32,532 bases of DNA from Bacteroidaceae bacterium (GCA_017522915.1 JAFWXX010000027.1:1-32532), one strand, 5' to 3'. Positions 16,558-24,952 are shown, numbered from the stretch's first letter. Numbers and translations are program-made. The notes: generated from the letters alone by a model not told the origin.

Positions 16558-16774
16558 CATCACAAATTTCTGAAGGCGGATACCGCCCGATAATCCATAT
16601 ATCAACAGTGCGAATATACGAATAAACGAGTGAGAAACACCAAGCTTGCCTGAATATTTTTCAAAACGAGCGCAGAAGTTAGCTGCCCGTAAGGTAAAGA
16701 TACGAAAATTCCGGAACAAACATAGAATCCGTTGAAGAAGTTGTATGAATTTACACAATTACTGCAACATAAAA

Positions 16775-16806
16775 TTTGCATCAGCACCGCCATTAGGCTA
16801 TTTTTG
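16775..16806 (+). promoter_or_regulatory. Promoter of the TrmH-type methyltransferase gene
   Basis: TTTG (16775-16778) and TATTTTTG (16799-16806) are both perfect matches to the Bacteroidetes -33 and -7 elements, with a 20-bp spacer. The chosen ATG at 16841 lies 34 bp after the -7 element, so any earlier in-frame start would lie inside the promoter. Confidence 0.8.
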
Positions 16807-16840
16807 CAACATAGCATACACAATCAACATAACAGCCGAT

Positions 16841-17641
16841 ATGCCAATAATAGAGATAGAATCACTCACCCACCCCGGCATCGAGATATTCAGCACACTC
16901 ACCGAAGCCCAGCTGCGCAAGGAACATGAGAAGGAGCAAGGAATATTCATTGCCGAGAGTCCCAAGGTCATAAACGTAGCCCTTGACGCCGGACACGAGC
17001 CCGTTGCATTGCTATGCGAGAAAAAGCATATAGAAGGCGATGCTGCAGGAATCATTGCACGTTGCGGAGAAATCCCTGTTTATACAGGAGAACGCAGCCT
17101 GCTCGCAAGCCTAACCGGCTACACTCTTACGCGTGGCGTCCTATGTGCTATGAAACGCCCCACCGAGCCGGCCATAGAAGAAATCTGCCGTAACGCACAA
17201 CGTATTGTTGTAATAGATGGAGTCGTAGATACCACCAACACCGGTGCTATATTCCGCTGTGCGGCGGCATTGGGAATCGACGCAGTACTCCTCACCCGGA
17301 ATTCATGCGACCCTCTGAACCGCAGAGCAGTAAGGGTCTCTATGGGCTCGGTGTTCCTCGTACCCTGGACCTGGCTCGACGGCGGCATGGAGAAGCTAAA
17401 GGAACAGGGATTCACAACTGCAGCCATGGCACTATCAGACAACTCCATAGGAATTGACAGCCCGGTACTTGCCGAAGTCCGGCGTCTTGCGATAGTCATG
17501 GGAACAGAAGGAGACGGACTCCCCGAAGAGACAATATCAAAAGCCGACCATACAGTACGCATCCCCATGTCGCACAATGTAGATTCGCTCAATGTTGCAG
17601 CAGCTGCGGCCATTGCTTTCTGGGAACTGCGTAAAAAATGA
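16841..17641 (+). CDS. TrmH/SpoU family RNA 2'-O-methyltransferase
   Basis: This protein of 266 residues transfers a methyl group from SAM to a ribose 2'-OH in tRNA or rRNA. The N-terminal substrate-binding part (LTEAQLRKEHEKEQGIFIAESPKVI) is followed by the SPOUT domain. Its three knot motifs are present: DTTNTGAIFRCAAALGID (motif 1, Asn at about 133 and Arg at about 139), AIVMGTEGDGLPEE (motif 2) and IPMSHNVDSLNVAAAAAIAF (motif 3). The start at 16841 is fixed by the promoter just upstream. The exact RNA target cannot be told from sequence alone. It is separately promoted from the GH20 gene that follows. Confidence 0.92.
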   Translation: MPIIEIESLTHPGIEIFSTLTEAQLRKEHEKEQGIFIAESPKVINVALDAGHEPVALLCEKKHIEGDAAGIIARCGEIPVYTGERSLLASLTGYTLTRGVLCAMKRPTEPAIEEICRNAQRIVVIDGVVDTTNTGAIFRCAAALGIDAVLLTRNSCDPLNRRAVRVSMGSVFLVPWTWLDGGMEKLKEQGFTTAAMALSDNSIGIDSPVLAEVRRLAIVMGTEGDGLPEETISKADHTVRIPMSHNVDSLNVAAAAAIAFWELRKK

Positions 17642-17692
17642 CAACTGCTACATATTTCATAATAAAAATATGGTAAAACAAGACATTTTCAC

Positions 17693-17700
17693 TACATTTG
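17693..17700 (+). promoter_or_regulatory. Promoter -7 element for the GH20 gene
   Basis: TACATTTG matches TAnnTTTG and lies 36 bp before the ATG. TATG is found 20 bp upstream, one base from the -33 consensus. Confidence 0.55.
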
Positions 17701-17736
17701 CACAAATATAAATATAATAAACTAATTATAATTTAA

Positions 17737-19722
17737 ATGAAAAAAAGATTCCTATTCTTAGTGACAGTTCTCATGCTGTCCATGTCGGCAAACTTGTTTG
17801 CTGCTGAAAAAAAGAATGCCAAGCCTTTCGTCATTCCCGAAATACGCGAATGGAAAGGAGCTGCAGGCGAGTTTACAATCACAGAATCGACAAGAATTGT
17901 CTATTCAAACAAGAATACAGAACTTGCCGATGTAGCAAAGCTTCTGAGCGAAGACTACAAGAAGATGTTCGGCATTGAATTGCCGGTTGCAGAAGGCAAG
18001 GCAGCAAAGGGCGATATCGTTATCGGAATCAAGAACAACAAAAAAGTCGGCAACGAAGGTTACACAATCAACATTGCTGCTAATGTAAAGATTGATGCCA
18101 CCACCGTACGCGGTGCCATATGGGCAACACGTACGCTCCTGCAGATTGCAGAGCAGAACGAGGGCAAGAACTTGCCAAAGGGCGTTATTACCGACTACCC
18201 CGACTACGAAATGCGTAGTTTCATGCTCGACTGCGGACGCAAGTTCATCCCTATCAGCTTCCTGCATGAGTATGTTGACTTCATGGCATACTACAAGATG
18301 AACACATTCCACATCCACCTCAACGACAACGCTTTCAAGCAGTACTTCAACCACGACTGGAACAAGACGCCTTCGGGATTCCGCATGGAGAGCGACTTCT
18401 TCCCAGGCCTTGCATCACGTGACGGCTACTACACGAAGGAAGAGTTCATCGAACTCCAGAAGCATGCCGAGAAAGTAGGTGTGGAAATCATCCCGGAAAT
18501 AGACGTTCCAGCTCACTCGCTTGCATTTTCAAAGTTCCGTCCGGAACTCGGCAGCAAGGATTACGGCCTTGACCACCTCGACCTCTTCAACCCCGCCACG
18601 TACAGTTTCGTGGACTCACTTTTCATGGAGTACCTTGGCGGCGAAGAGCCCGTATTCCGCGGCCCACGCTTCCACGTTGGTACTGACGAATACTCAAACC
18701 GCGACACAGCAGTCGTTGAAAAGTTCCGTTACTTCACCGACCACTGCATACGCGAGGCAGAGAAGTACGGCAAGCAGGCTTGCGTATGGGGCGCGCTCAC
18801 TCATGCAAAGGGCAACACACCGGTAAAGGTTGAGAACGTGCTCATGTACGAATGGTACAACGGATATGCCGACCCTAATGAGATGATAAAGCTCGGTTAT
18901 GATGTCATCAGTATTCCCGACGGCCTTACATACATCGTACCTGCAGCCGGCTACTATTACGACTACCTCAACTGCAATAAACTCTACAACGAATGGACAC
19001 CGGCAGTAATCGGCAACCAGACATTCAAGGAGAAGCACCCGCAGATAAAGGGCGGTTCTTTCGCAGTATGGAACGACCATGCAGGAAACGGTATCAGTTG
19101 CAAGGATATTCACTACCGCGTATTCCCTGCTATGCAGACAATGGCAGTGAAGATGTGGACAGGTGCAAAGCCCACCGTTCCCTTTGAAGAGTTCGACAAG
19201 GCACGTCTCGCCCTCAGCGATGCACCGGGCGTGAACATCGCAGGACGTTTCAGCGGCGAGAAGAGAACAATCCTTGAGCTTGCAGAAGTAAAGCCAAAGA
19301 CAAGAATCATCGAGACAAGCGGCATAAGAGAAATCGGTTATGAGTACAACGTATCTTTTGACATCGAGTACAACAACGAACGTAACGGTACTGCGTTGTT
19401 CAGGTCACGCGATGCAGTCTTCTATCTTGCCGACCCGGCTGAAGGCAAGCTCGGTTTCTCACGCGACGGCTACCTCAACACATTCAACTTCAAGTTCTAC
19501 CCTGGCGAAAAGGCCAACATCACAATCAGCGGCAACCAGAGAGAGACAAAGCTCTATGTAAACGGCAAGCTGGTAGAGACGCTCGACAAGCAGACACTCT
19601 ATCACAACGAGGGCGGCAAGGACAAGATGTACTATGTACGCACACTTGTATTCCCTCTTGCAAAGACAGGCATGTTCAAGAGTAAGGTAAGCAACCTCAA
19701 GGTTGAAAACTTCTGCAAATGA
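17737..19722 (+). CDS. Glycoside hydrolase family 20 beta-N-acetylhexosaminidase
   Basis: This secreted enzyme of 661 residues probably releases terminal beta-linked GlcNAc or GalNAc from host or microbial glycans. A signal peptide (MKKRFLFLVTVLMLSMSANLFA) is followed by the small GH20b domain (about 35-150), then the catalytic TIM barrel opening at YEMRSFMLDCGRKFIP and running through FHIHLNDNAFK and EIIPEIDVPAHS. The catalytic Asp-Glu pair is in FHVGTDEYSN (D317, E318), with Thr where many relatives have Gly. The last 150 residues look like a laminin-G/concanavalin-like sandwich (VSFDIEYNNERNGTALFRS, ITISGNQRETKLYVNGKLVE). It is not next to a SusC/SusD pair here. It ends just before a 56-bp palindrome. 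Confidence 0.93.
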   Translation: MKKRFLFLVTVLMLSMSANLFAAEKKNAKPFVIPEIREWKGAAGEFTITESTRIVYSNKNTELADVAKLLSEDYKKMFGIELPVAEGKAAKGDIVIGIKNNKKVGNEGYTINIAANVKIDATTVRGAIWATRTLLQIAEQNEGKNLPKGVITDYPDYEMRSFMLDCGRKFIPISFLHEYVDFMAYYKMNTFHIHLNDNAFKQYFNHDWNKTPSGFRMESDFFPGLASRDGYYTKEEFIELQKHAEKVGVEIIPEIDVPAHSLAFSKFRPELGSKDYGLDHLDLFNPATYSFVDSLFMEYLGGEEPVFRGPRFHVGTDEYSNRDTAVVEKFRYFTDHCIREAEKYGKQACVWGALTHAKGNTPVKVENVLMYEWYNGYADPNEMIKLGYDVISIPDGLTYIVPAAGYYYDYLNCNKLYNEWTPAVIGNQTFKEKHPQIKGGSFAVWNDHAGNGISCKDIHYRVFPAMQTMAVKMWTGAKPTVPFEEFDKARLALSDAPGVNIAGRFSGEKRTILELAEVKPKTRIIETSGIREIGYEYNVSFDIEYNNERNGTALFRSRDAVFYLADPAEGKLGFSRDGYLNTFNFKFYPGEKANITISGNQRETKLYVNGKLVETLDKQTLYHNEGGKDKMYYVRTLVFPLAKTGMFKSKVSNLKVENFCK

Positions 19723-19730
19723 CTTGGGAT

Positions 19731-19786
19731 ACTTTAAGACATCAGTCCCGGTTTCGATATCGAAACCGGGACTGATGTCTTAAAGT
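19731..19786. repeat. Perfect 56-bp palindrome between convergent genes
   Basis: The two 28-bp arms (19731-19758 and 19759-19786) are exact reverse complements with no spacer, centred in CGATATCG. The right arm covers the last leucine codon and stop of the AlkD-like gene. It starts 8 bp after the GH20 stop. It could act as a bidirectional terminator, but neither side has a U tract, and the complete lack of a loop is unusual. Confidence 0.9.
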
Positions 19787-20592
19787 GCCGTTACTGTACG
19801 CGTACGGAACGATTCCCGCGCCTTGCGGACATAGAGCCTTACAACATCGGCAGGCAGCCGTGAACTCCGCACAAACAAGCGCGTCCGTTCCGGGAACTTC
19901 GCAAGAGCCGTTGCCAGCAGCCATGCAACACCCATACGTACATAATAAGGTGAAACGCCCTGCACGCATCCCTCCTGTACTTTTAAAGGTTTCCCTTTTA
20001 TTGTCCTGTATTCCGAAACAATATCATTGAAAGAGAGCATATCGATTCTTTCAAACACCCTATCAAGCCACTCTTCCTGCAGAAAGCAGCACATTGAAGC
20101 GACTATAGCAAAACGCACCTCGAACTCCCGGTGCGATGCGAACCAGGGTTGCAGGAAACGCCACAGAAACTCCTTATCAACCTTCAGCATCCATTTGGCA
20201 TTGGCACAATAGGCATCACACACAGCCCAGTTATCCATTATGGGTACATAACGGCTCAACATCTCCAACCTTTCATCGACGGTGTATTTTCCGTAGTTCA
20301 AGAGCAATCCCCATATAACAGTCTCTTCATAGAAGAGCGACTCACTTGGCACCTGTTCAAAACAACGTATTACCTCCTGTCCTGAGCAACAAGCAAGCTC
20401 TTTGCCACCAGGCAACTTTACAGCTGCACCATTTAGAGAAATTTCTTTTGCAACCCGCTTCATTTCGGGCGTATGAAGCCCTAAAACCTTACGCTCTGGC
20501 AACGCATTGATGACACGGAGATGCCCTTCACGGTAACGCGCATCATTCTTGAAACGCTCGCAAACAAGTGGATATAAATAGTGTTCTATCAT
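19780..20592 (-). CDS. AlkD-like DNA alkylation repair protein
   Basis: This protein of 270 residues is built of alpha-helical HEAT-like repeats, as in AlkD DNA glycosylases, which excise N3- and N7-alkylated purines without flipping the base. The residues that contact the lesion in AlkD appear conserved: Trp and Asp in IMDNWAVCDAYC (W122, D126) and Arg in REFEVRFAIV (R160). There is no signal peptide or membrane segment. The start codon overlaps the stop of the upstream GNAT gene (ATGA), so the two are translationally coupled. The 3' end, including the stop, lies inside the 56-bp palindrome. Confidence 0.88.
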   Translation of the reverse strand: MIEHYLYPLVCERFKNDARYREGHLRVINALPERKVLGLHTPEMKRVAKEISLNGAAVKLPGGKELACCSGQEVIRCFEQVPSESLFYEETVIWGLLLNYGKYTVDERLEMLSRYVPIMDNWAVCDAYCANAKWMLKVDKEFLWRFLQPWFASHREFEVRFAIVASMCCFLQEEWLDRVFERIDMLSFNDIVSEYRTIKGKPLKVQEGCVQGVSPYYVRMGVAWLLATALAKFPERTRLFVRSSRLPADVVRLYVRKARESFRTRTVTAL

Positions 20593-21149
20593 TCCCCGTG
20601 TTCATTTTCTTTTTGCATGTGCCACATATCCAGTCCTAAGAATGTTGTAGGATTCACACGCCTGAAGCCCAATGATGCATACATAGCCTCAGCCTTAGGA
20701 TTAGCAACATCGACAAGCAGACCGACCTTGCAAAATCCATTTTCAAAAGCCCTCCTGCATACATCGGCTAAAAGAGCACGCCCCACTCCACGACCGCGGT
20801 ACTCAGGCAATACGGCAAGCGAGTCGGCATAGAACTCGCCGGCCGAAGTCTCGTCCTCTATCTCAATAGCACGCCCGGTGCGTTTTTCCATAAGTTCGAA
20901 CAACGGTCTGCGCAGTTCGTGCAGCCTTGCTCCGTCATAACCGATAATGGCACCGGCAGGCTTACCGTCAAATTCCGCCACAATTGCATTCTTGTAGCTG
21001 TACTGCGAATCGTCGCGCGCAGCAAGCTCCTTGAATATTCCGGACAACAGATGTGAATCATCGGTATGCAATGCCATTAGCACAACCCGCCCCAGGAGTG
21101 CCGCATCCTCCGGCAAAGCCTCCCTGATTGTTATTCTATTGTTTTCCAT
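20589..21149 (-). CDS. GNAT family N-acetyltransferase
   Basis: This acetyl-CoA-dependent acyltransferase of 186 residues has an unknown acceptor. The N terminus MENNRITIREALPEDAALLGRVV is a typical GNAT start. The acetyl-CoA pyrophosphate loop is in LAVLPEYRGRGVGRALLADV. The last motif is KVGLLVDVANPKAEAMYASLGFRRV. An earlier in-frame ATG at 21188 would add a 13-residue hydrophobic stretch that is not family-like, so the start at 21149 is chosen. It overlaps the AlkD-like gene by 4 bp. Confidence 0.9.
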   Translation of the reverse strand: MENNRITIREALPEDAALLGRVVLMALHTDDSHLLSGIFKELAARDDSQYSYKNAIVAEFDGKPAGAIIGYDGARLHELRRPLFELMEKRTGRAIEIEDETSAGEFYADSLAVLPEYRGRGVGRALLADVCRRAFENGFCKVGLLVDVANPKAEAMYASLGFRRVNPTTFLGLDMWHMQKENEHGE

Positions 21150-21214
21150 GAGTGCTAAGATAAGAAAATTTGCAAAAACAAACAGCATAAGTATTATAGA
21201 TAAGCATCATTTGC

Positions 21215-21222
21215 TATATTTG
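21215..21222 (+). promoter_or_regulatory. Promoter -7 element upstream of the NlpC/P60-like gene
   Basis: TATATTTG is a perfect TAnnTTTG element. No TTTG is present at -33. The next good gene starts about 170 bp downstream, giving a long leader that contains a short broken frame (21255-21365). Confidence 0.5.
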
Positions 21223-21254
21223 CGCCAAACAGAACAGAAAAACTGCCTTACCGG

Positions 21255-21365
21255 ATGAATTTCGATAAAGAATCATTTTTCGGTTTGCATGTAACAAATT
21301 CCAATTCCGTTCGTCATTGAATTGAGAAGACACTGCAAGCACTGGATAGATTGCCACACATATAA
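21255..21365 (+). pseudogene. Short interrupted frame in the leader of the lipoprotein gene
   Basis: An ATG 33 bp after the -7 element starts a 21-codon frame (MNFDKESFFGLHVTNSNSVRH) that ends in TGA at 21318. The same frame then stays open for 14 more protein-like codons (IEKTLQALDRLPHI) to a TAA. Promoter distance and start context are good. It may be the remnant 5' end of a lost gene whose promoter now serves the next gene, or a leader peptide. I do not recognise it confidently. Confidence 0.3.
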
Positions 21366-21392
21366 TAAGGATAGTTCCCTAAAGTGATAAAA

Positions 21393-21995
21393 ATGAGAAT
21401 ATACATATTTATATTTCTATTATTGGCATTGACAAGCAGTTGCACTACCGGTATCGGCAATATTGAACTGCCGTATGACCAGCTGCGTGAAGGCGACCTT
21501 GTATTCAGGCGAGGCCGCAACATGACAAGCAATATCATTATTGCAAAGGACAGTTACAACTACAGCCACATAGGTATGCTGCACATGCAGGAGGACGGCA
21601 GCTGGCATGTTATCCATGCCGTAAATGAAGAATACGACTTCGAAGGCGATTTCGACAGGGTCAAGATTGACCCTATTGAAAGATTCTTCTCCGGCGAAAG
21701 AGCCTCGGCAGGAGCTATTGCACATAGTTTCATAGACGACAGCACGGCAAACGCCATGTCAAATCAGGCAATTCAATATGTCAAGGACAGCATACGTTTT
21801 GACGACAGTTTCAATCTTGATGACAGCAGTGAACTGTACTGCACCGAGCTCATATACAAACTGTATAAAAAAATTAACACCGATATAACAGAGGGGCGCA
21901 GGACAAAAGCCGGAATATTCGGTTTCCCTGATGAAATTATTTTCCCAAGTGATATATTGAAGAATAAAAAGTTAGAAATTTATTTTGTTTATTGA
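21393..21995 (+). CDS. YiiX/YebB-like NlpC/P60 superfamily lipoprotein
   Basis: This protein of 200 residues has a lipoprotein signal (MRIYIFIFLLLALTSSC). The mature part matches the permuted papain-like YiiX/YebB group: an N-terminal LREGDLVFRRGRNMTSNIII, the histidine in NYSHIGMLHM, and the catalytic cysteine in SSELYCTELIYKLY near the C terminus. Members are thought to cleave amide bonds, possibly in cell-wall peptides or lipids; the substrate is unknown. A GTG nine bases upstream is a less likely start. It is followed 59 bp later by the DUF4878-type lipoprotein on the same strand. Confidence 0.85.
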   Translation: MRIYIFIFLLLALTSSCTTGIGNIELPYDQLREGDLVFRRGRNMTSNIIIAKDSYNYSHIGMLHMQEDGSWHVIHAVNEEYDFEGDFDRVKIDPIERFFSGERASAGAIAHSFIDDSTANAMSNQAIQYVKDSIRFDDSFNLDDSSELYCTELIYKLYKKINTDITEGRRTKAGIFGFPDEIIFPSDILKNKKLEIYFVY

Positions 21996-22054
21996 AATAA
22001 ATCACTAAAATTGCAAACGAAATATAAATTTTGTCAAATTTAATTATTTAAGCT

Positions 22055-22444
22055 ATGAAAAAGTTATTTTTTATCTCATTGGCTGCTATTGCAATGATTG
22101 TTTGCATGGCAAGTTGCGGCGGTTCCAAACCGACTCCATCATCTATTGCTCAGGATTGCATTGAATACATGAAGAACGGTGACTATAAGGCATTCGTTGA
22201 GACACTGAACGTAAACGACGAGGAGAAAGCACAGTTCCAGCAGCTCCTTGAGGCTAAAGGCAAAGAAGCTATCGAACAGCAGAAAGGTATCGTAGCATAT
22301 CAAATTGTCAGTGAAGAGATAAGCGAAGATGGTTTGAAGGCTACTGTAAAGGCTGAGATTGAATACGGCAACGGCAAGAAAAAAGTGGAGAAGTTCCGTT
22401 TCGAGCAGGTCGAGGGCGAGTGGAAACAGGTTATCAAGAAATAA
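22055..22444 (+). CDS. DUF4878-like lipoprotein
   Basis: This small lipoprotein of 129 residues has a classic signal (MKKLFFISLAAIAMIVCMASC) followed by GGSKPTPSSIAQDCIEYMKNGDYKAFVETL. The helix-then-sheet layout (an amphipathic helix pair, then VSEEISEDGLKATVKAEIEYGNGKKKVEKFRF and EGEWKQVIKK) is that of the DUF4878/SnoaL-like cystatin fold seen in many Bacteroides lipoproteins. The function is unknown. A strong terminator starts 11 bp after the stop. Confidence 0.85.
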   Translation: MKKLFFISLAAIAMIVCMASCGGSKPTPSSIAQDCIEYMKNGDYKAFVETLNVNDEEKAQFQQLLEAKGKEAIEQQKGIVAYQIVSEEISEDGLKATVKAEIEYGNGKKKVEKFRFEQVEGEWKQVIKK

Positions 22445-22454
22445 CATCCACTAT

Positions 22455-22503
22455 ATATACAAGCAGAGCGGCAAAAGTTGTTTTTGCCGCTCTGCTTGTA
22501 TAT
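22455..22503. terminator. Bidirectional terminator between convergent lipoprotein genes
   Basis: Two 22-base arms (22455-22476 and 22482-22503) pair perfectly around a GTTGT loop. Inner AAAA/TTTT and G+C-rich GCAGAGCGGC sections sit inside an AT-rich base. The right arm ends one base before the stop codon of the minus-strand gene at 22504. Confidence 0.88.
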
Positions 22504-23118
22504 TCAATCCAGCAACGGGAGAATCTCCTTTTCAAAGATGCTTTTTTCTATTATGCGATAATGCGGGGCATAATGTTCATTATAAGCCTTGCTATGATGC
22601 ACGGCATAGAATCCTTGCTGCAACAATTCTCTGATGGCAAGAGCATCTGCCTCCGGGTTAGGGATTACGGCCTCCATATCCGATATCACCTCCTCAATCC
22701 ATTGCCATTCGGCCGCCCACTCTTTCACTTCATTGCTGCCTACCTCGCGTACGCTTGACAGGAAAGCATTAAGATAAACATCAAAAGGAACTCTTCCGTC
22801 GGCAACAACAGACAATGACACTCTATAGTAGTTCCCGTCACACCCTGTCGGCTCATAAAGCATAGCAACATGAGCACTGGTCTTTGACAGCTCCTCACGG
22901 AGATAAGCGGCCGCACGGGAAGTATCAGATACCATGTGCCCAGGGCCGAAACGGTCCTGAAAGAAGCTCTTGTATATATCCTGCAATGTCGAATGAGGAT
23001 AATCCCTCATTTGACGTTCAACCGCATTACGGACCTTTTCCCTACGCTCCTCTTCGGATGAAGAATGACACCCGATAAGGAAGAGCAGCAAGGAAAGCGA
23101 GAATAACAGACGCATCAT
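22504..23118 (-). CDS. Lipoprotein of unknown function
   Basis: This protein of 204 residues has a lipoprotein signal (MMRLLFSLSLLLFLIGC). The mature part is mainly helical and carries the motifs DIYKSFFQDRFGPGHMV and EPTGCDGNYYRVSL, which look conserved and may form an active or binding site with their His, Asp and Cys. I do not recognise a named domain. It starts 3 bp after the DUF362 gene, so the two form an operon. The second Met (one codon later) is an equally possible start. Confidence 0.78.
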   Translation of the reverse strand: MMRLLFSLSLLLFLIGCHSSSEEERREKVRNAVERQMRDYPHSTLQDIYKSFFQDRFGPGHMVSDTSRAAAYLREELSKTSAHVAMLYEPTGCDGNYYRVSLSVVADGRVPFDVYLNAFLSSVREVGSNEVKEWAAEWQWIEEVISDMEAVIPNPEADALAIRELLQQGFYAVHHSKAYNEHYAPHYRIIEKSIFEKEILPLLD

Positions 23119-23121
23119 AGC

Positions 23122-24099
23122 TTACTCGTCAATACTTTCAAGGAGATACTCACGTGAACCAAGGCCTATCTTGCCGGCATGTTCCAGGATATGCACACCA
23201 TGACGTGAGTTTATGCGCTCTATGAGTGCAGCCGCATTGTCGTCGTCGGTCGAAGGATAGTTGAACACGAGGTCAACGCAAGCCTGGTCAAGTGCTACAG
23301 GGTCAAGGGAAGCCAGAATACCGACATCCTTCATTTCGGGGTCGGCAGGGCTAGAATCGCAATCGCAATCTACCGAAAGATTGTTCATGACATTAATGTA
23401 TATGATACGGCCCTCGAAATAGTCGTGCACCGACTGCGCAGCAGCAGCCATCGATTCAATGAACTTGTCCTGCTCGGCAGTATGCTTCCATATAAGTTCC
23501 TTCTCCTCTATTGCACCGGCCGAATGGATATATGCCTTGCCGTTCGATGATGCTACACCTATAGACTGGTTCTTCAGCACACCGCCGAAACCGCCCATTG
23601 CATGCCCCTTGAAATGAGCGAGGTTAACCATCCAGTCGTAGTTAAGCATATTCTTTCCTACAATATTGTACTTGATATGCGTAGTATCCTTGACAGGAAT
23701 CTTGACCTCGTCGTAACCGTCAAGAAGGTCAACCGGAGCAATCGCAGTAAAGCCATGCTCCTCAAACACCTTCATATGTGTCTCGGTCTCGAAGCGAGGG
23801 CCCTTATATGCGGTATTGCACTCCACTATTGTACCGTTCACCTTATTTACAAGGTCTTTAATCAGCGACGGTTGCAGGAAGTTGTGTCCTCCTGGTTCTC
23901 CGGTAGAAATCTTGACTGCAACACGGCCTTCGGGAACAACACCTAATGCCTCATAGATTCTGACAAGAGCTTCCGGGGTTATCTCCTTTGTCATATACAC
24001 TACAGGCTTGTCACCTGCCCTATTCTTCTGTGCCTCGGCACATGATGCGAAAAGTGCTGTACACAATACAGCAGCTGTAATAATCTTCAAAAATCTCAT
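23122..24099 (-). CDS. DUF362 domain protein, secreted
   Basis: This protein of 325 residues has a lipoprotein-type signal (MRFLKIITAAVLCTALFASC). The body matches the DUF362 family: VAVKISTGEPGGHNFLQP, HIKYNIVGKNMLNYDWMVNLAHFKGHAMGGFGGVLKNQSIGVAS, and CDCDSSPADPEMKDVGILASLDPVALDQACVDLV. The cysteine cluster in VDCDCDSS may bind a metal, but the classical 4Fe-4S ferredoxin pair (CxxCxxC twice) found in some relatives is absent. Its biochemical role is unknown. It is the first gene of a two-gene operon and is divergent from the flavin reductase gene. Confidence 0.85.
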   Translation of the reverse strand: MRFLKIITAAVLCTALFASCAEAQKNRAGDKPVVYMTKEITPEALVRIYEALGVVPEGRVAVKISTGEPGGHNFLQPSLIKDLVNKVNGTIVECNTAYKGPRFETETHMKVFEEHGFTAIAPVDLLDGYDEVKIPVKDTTHIKYNIVGKNMLNYDWMVNLAHFKGHAMGGFGGVLKNQSIGVASSNGKAYIHSAGAIEEKELIWKHTAEQDKFIESMAAAAQSVHDYFEGRIIYINVMNNLSVDCDCDSSPADPEMKDVGILASLDPVALDQACVDLVFNYPSTDDDNAAALIERINSRHGVHILEHAGKIGLGSREYLLESIDE

Positions 24100-24215
24100 A
24101 TAATCAAAAACTATTTGATTTTCATAAAAAGTATAAACACACTACTGCCCACTGCATAAAAAAGCATGCTTAAGCTGTTATTTCGACATAATCTATGCGA
24201 AGATACTCAATCCCG

Positions 24216-24247
24216 TTTGCTAATCAAAGATTGATAACGTATTTTTG
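24216..24247 (+). promoter_or_regulatory. Promoter of the flavin reductase gene
   Basis: TTTG (24216-24219) and TATTTTTG (24240-24247) are perfect -33 and -7 matches with a 20-bp spacer, identical in layout to the promoter at 16775-16806. The ATG follows 20 bp later. Confidence 0.8.
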
Positions 24248-24267
24248 CATAACAAAATTCAAGCATT

Positions 24268-24825
24268 ATGAGAAAGGATTTCGGTTCAAAGACATGGCTC
24301 TACCCTATGCCGGTACTTATAGTAGCAGCCTACGACAGCGAGGGCAAGCCCAACGCCATGACTGCTGCATGGGGCGGAATATACACCGACGACAAGGTCG
24401 GTATATGCATCAGCGAAGGGCACAAGACAACAAGAAACATTCTTGCATCCAAGGCATTCACGGTGAGCATGGCCACGGCAAAAGAGGTTACAGCATGCGA
24501 CTACATAGGAATAACATCTGGCAACAAGGTCCCCGACAAGCTCGAACGTGCCGGCTTCCACACCGTTCCCTCGAAGCATGTAAACGCACCTGTAATCGAA
24601 GAGCTTCCAATGACCATGGAGTGCGAGTTCGTATCATACGACGAAGAGAGCAATTTCCTTGTCGGCAGAATCATCAATATAAGTGCCGATGAGAGCATAC
24701 TCACAGATGAGAGAATCGACATCGACAAGCTTCAGCCGATATCATACGACCCGGTAAGCCACAGCTACCGTACAATCGGGGAAAAGGCAGGAAACGCATT
24801 CTCCGACGGCAAGCAGTTGAAGTGA
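24268..24825 (+). CDS. Flavin reductase-like FMN-binding protein
   Basis: This protein of 185 residues has the flavin reductase-like split-barrel fold, which binds FMN and often reduces it with NAD(P)H. The FMN-binding segments are visible: LYPMPVLIVAAYDSEGKPNAMTAAWGG, VGICISEGHKTTRNILASKAFTVSMA, and FLVGRIINISADESILTDERIDIDKLQPISY. There is no signal peptide. It is a single gene with its own consensus promoter. The physiological partner is unknown. Confidence 0.9.
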   Translation: MRKDFGSKTWLYPMPVLIVAAYDSEGKPNAMTAAWGGIYTDDKVGICISEGHKTTRNILASKAFTVSMATAKEVTACDYIGITSGNKVPDKLERAGFHTVPSKHVNAPVIEELPMTMECEFVSYDEESNFLVGRIINISADESILTDERIDIDKLQPISYDPVSHSYRTIGEKAGNAFSDGKQLK

Positions 24826-24944
24826 TTCCGGCTATCCAAACAAAGGATAGAACCATTTGTTTATACATTGGCATAAAAGGATATATCTGTTGAGATTTAA
24901 TATTTTTTGTAAAACAAAAAACCCCGACAACGGATACAAATCAC

Positions 24945-24952
24945 TATCTTTG
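24945..24952 (+). promoter_or_regulatory. Promoter -7 element for the M3 peptidase operon
   Basis: TATCTTTG is a perfect TAnnTTTG element, 53 bp before the ATG at 25006. A TTTTTTGT/ACAAAAAA pair (about 24902-24920) lies upstream, where an AT-rich UP-like element might act. No TTTG is found at -33. Confidence 0.55.

Noticed and set aside
16558-16758. 67-codon N-terminal extension of glutaminase
   Set aside because: The extension is not family-like, and MNYKEILENIYKDI is the normal glutaminase N terminus.
24836-24856. Hairpin CTATCC/GGATAG after the flavin reductase gene as a terminator
   Set aside because: Only six pairs and no proper U tract follow; too weak to list as a feature.
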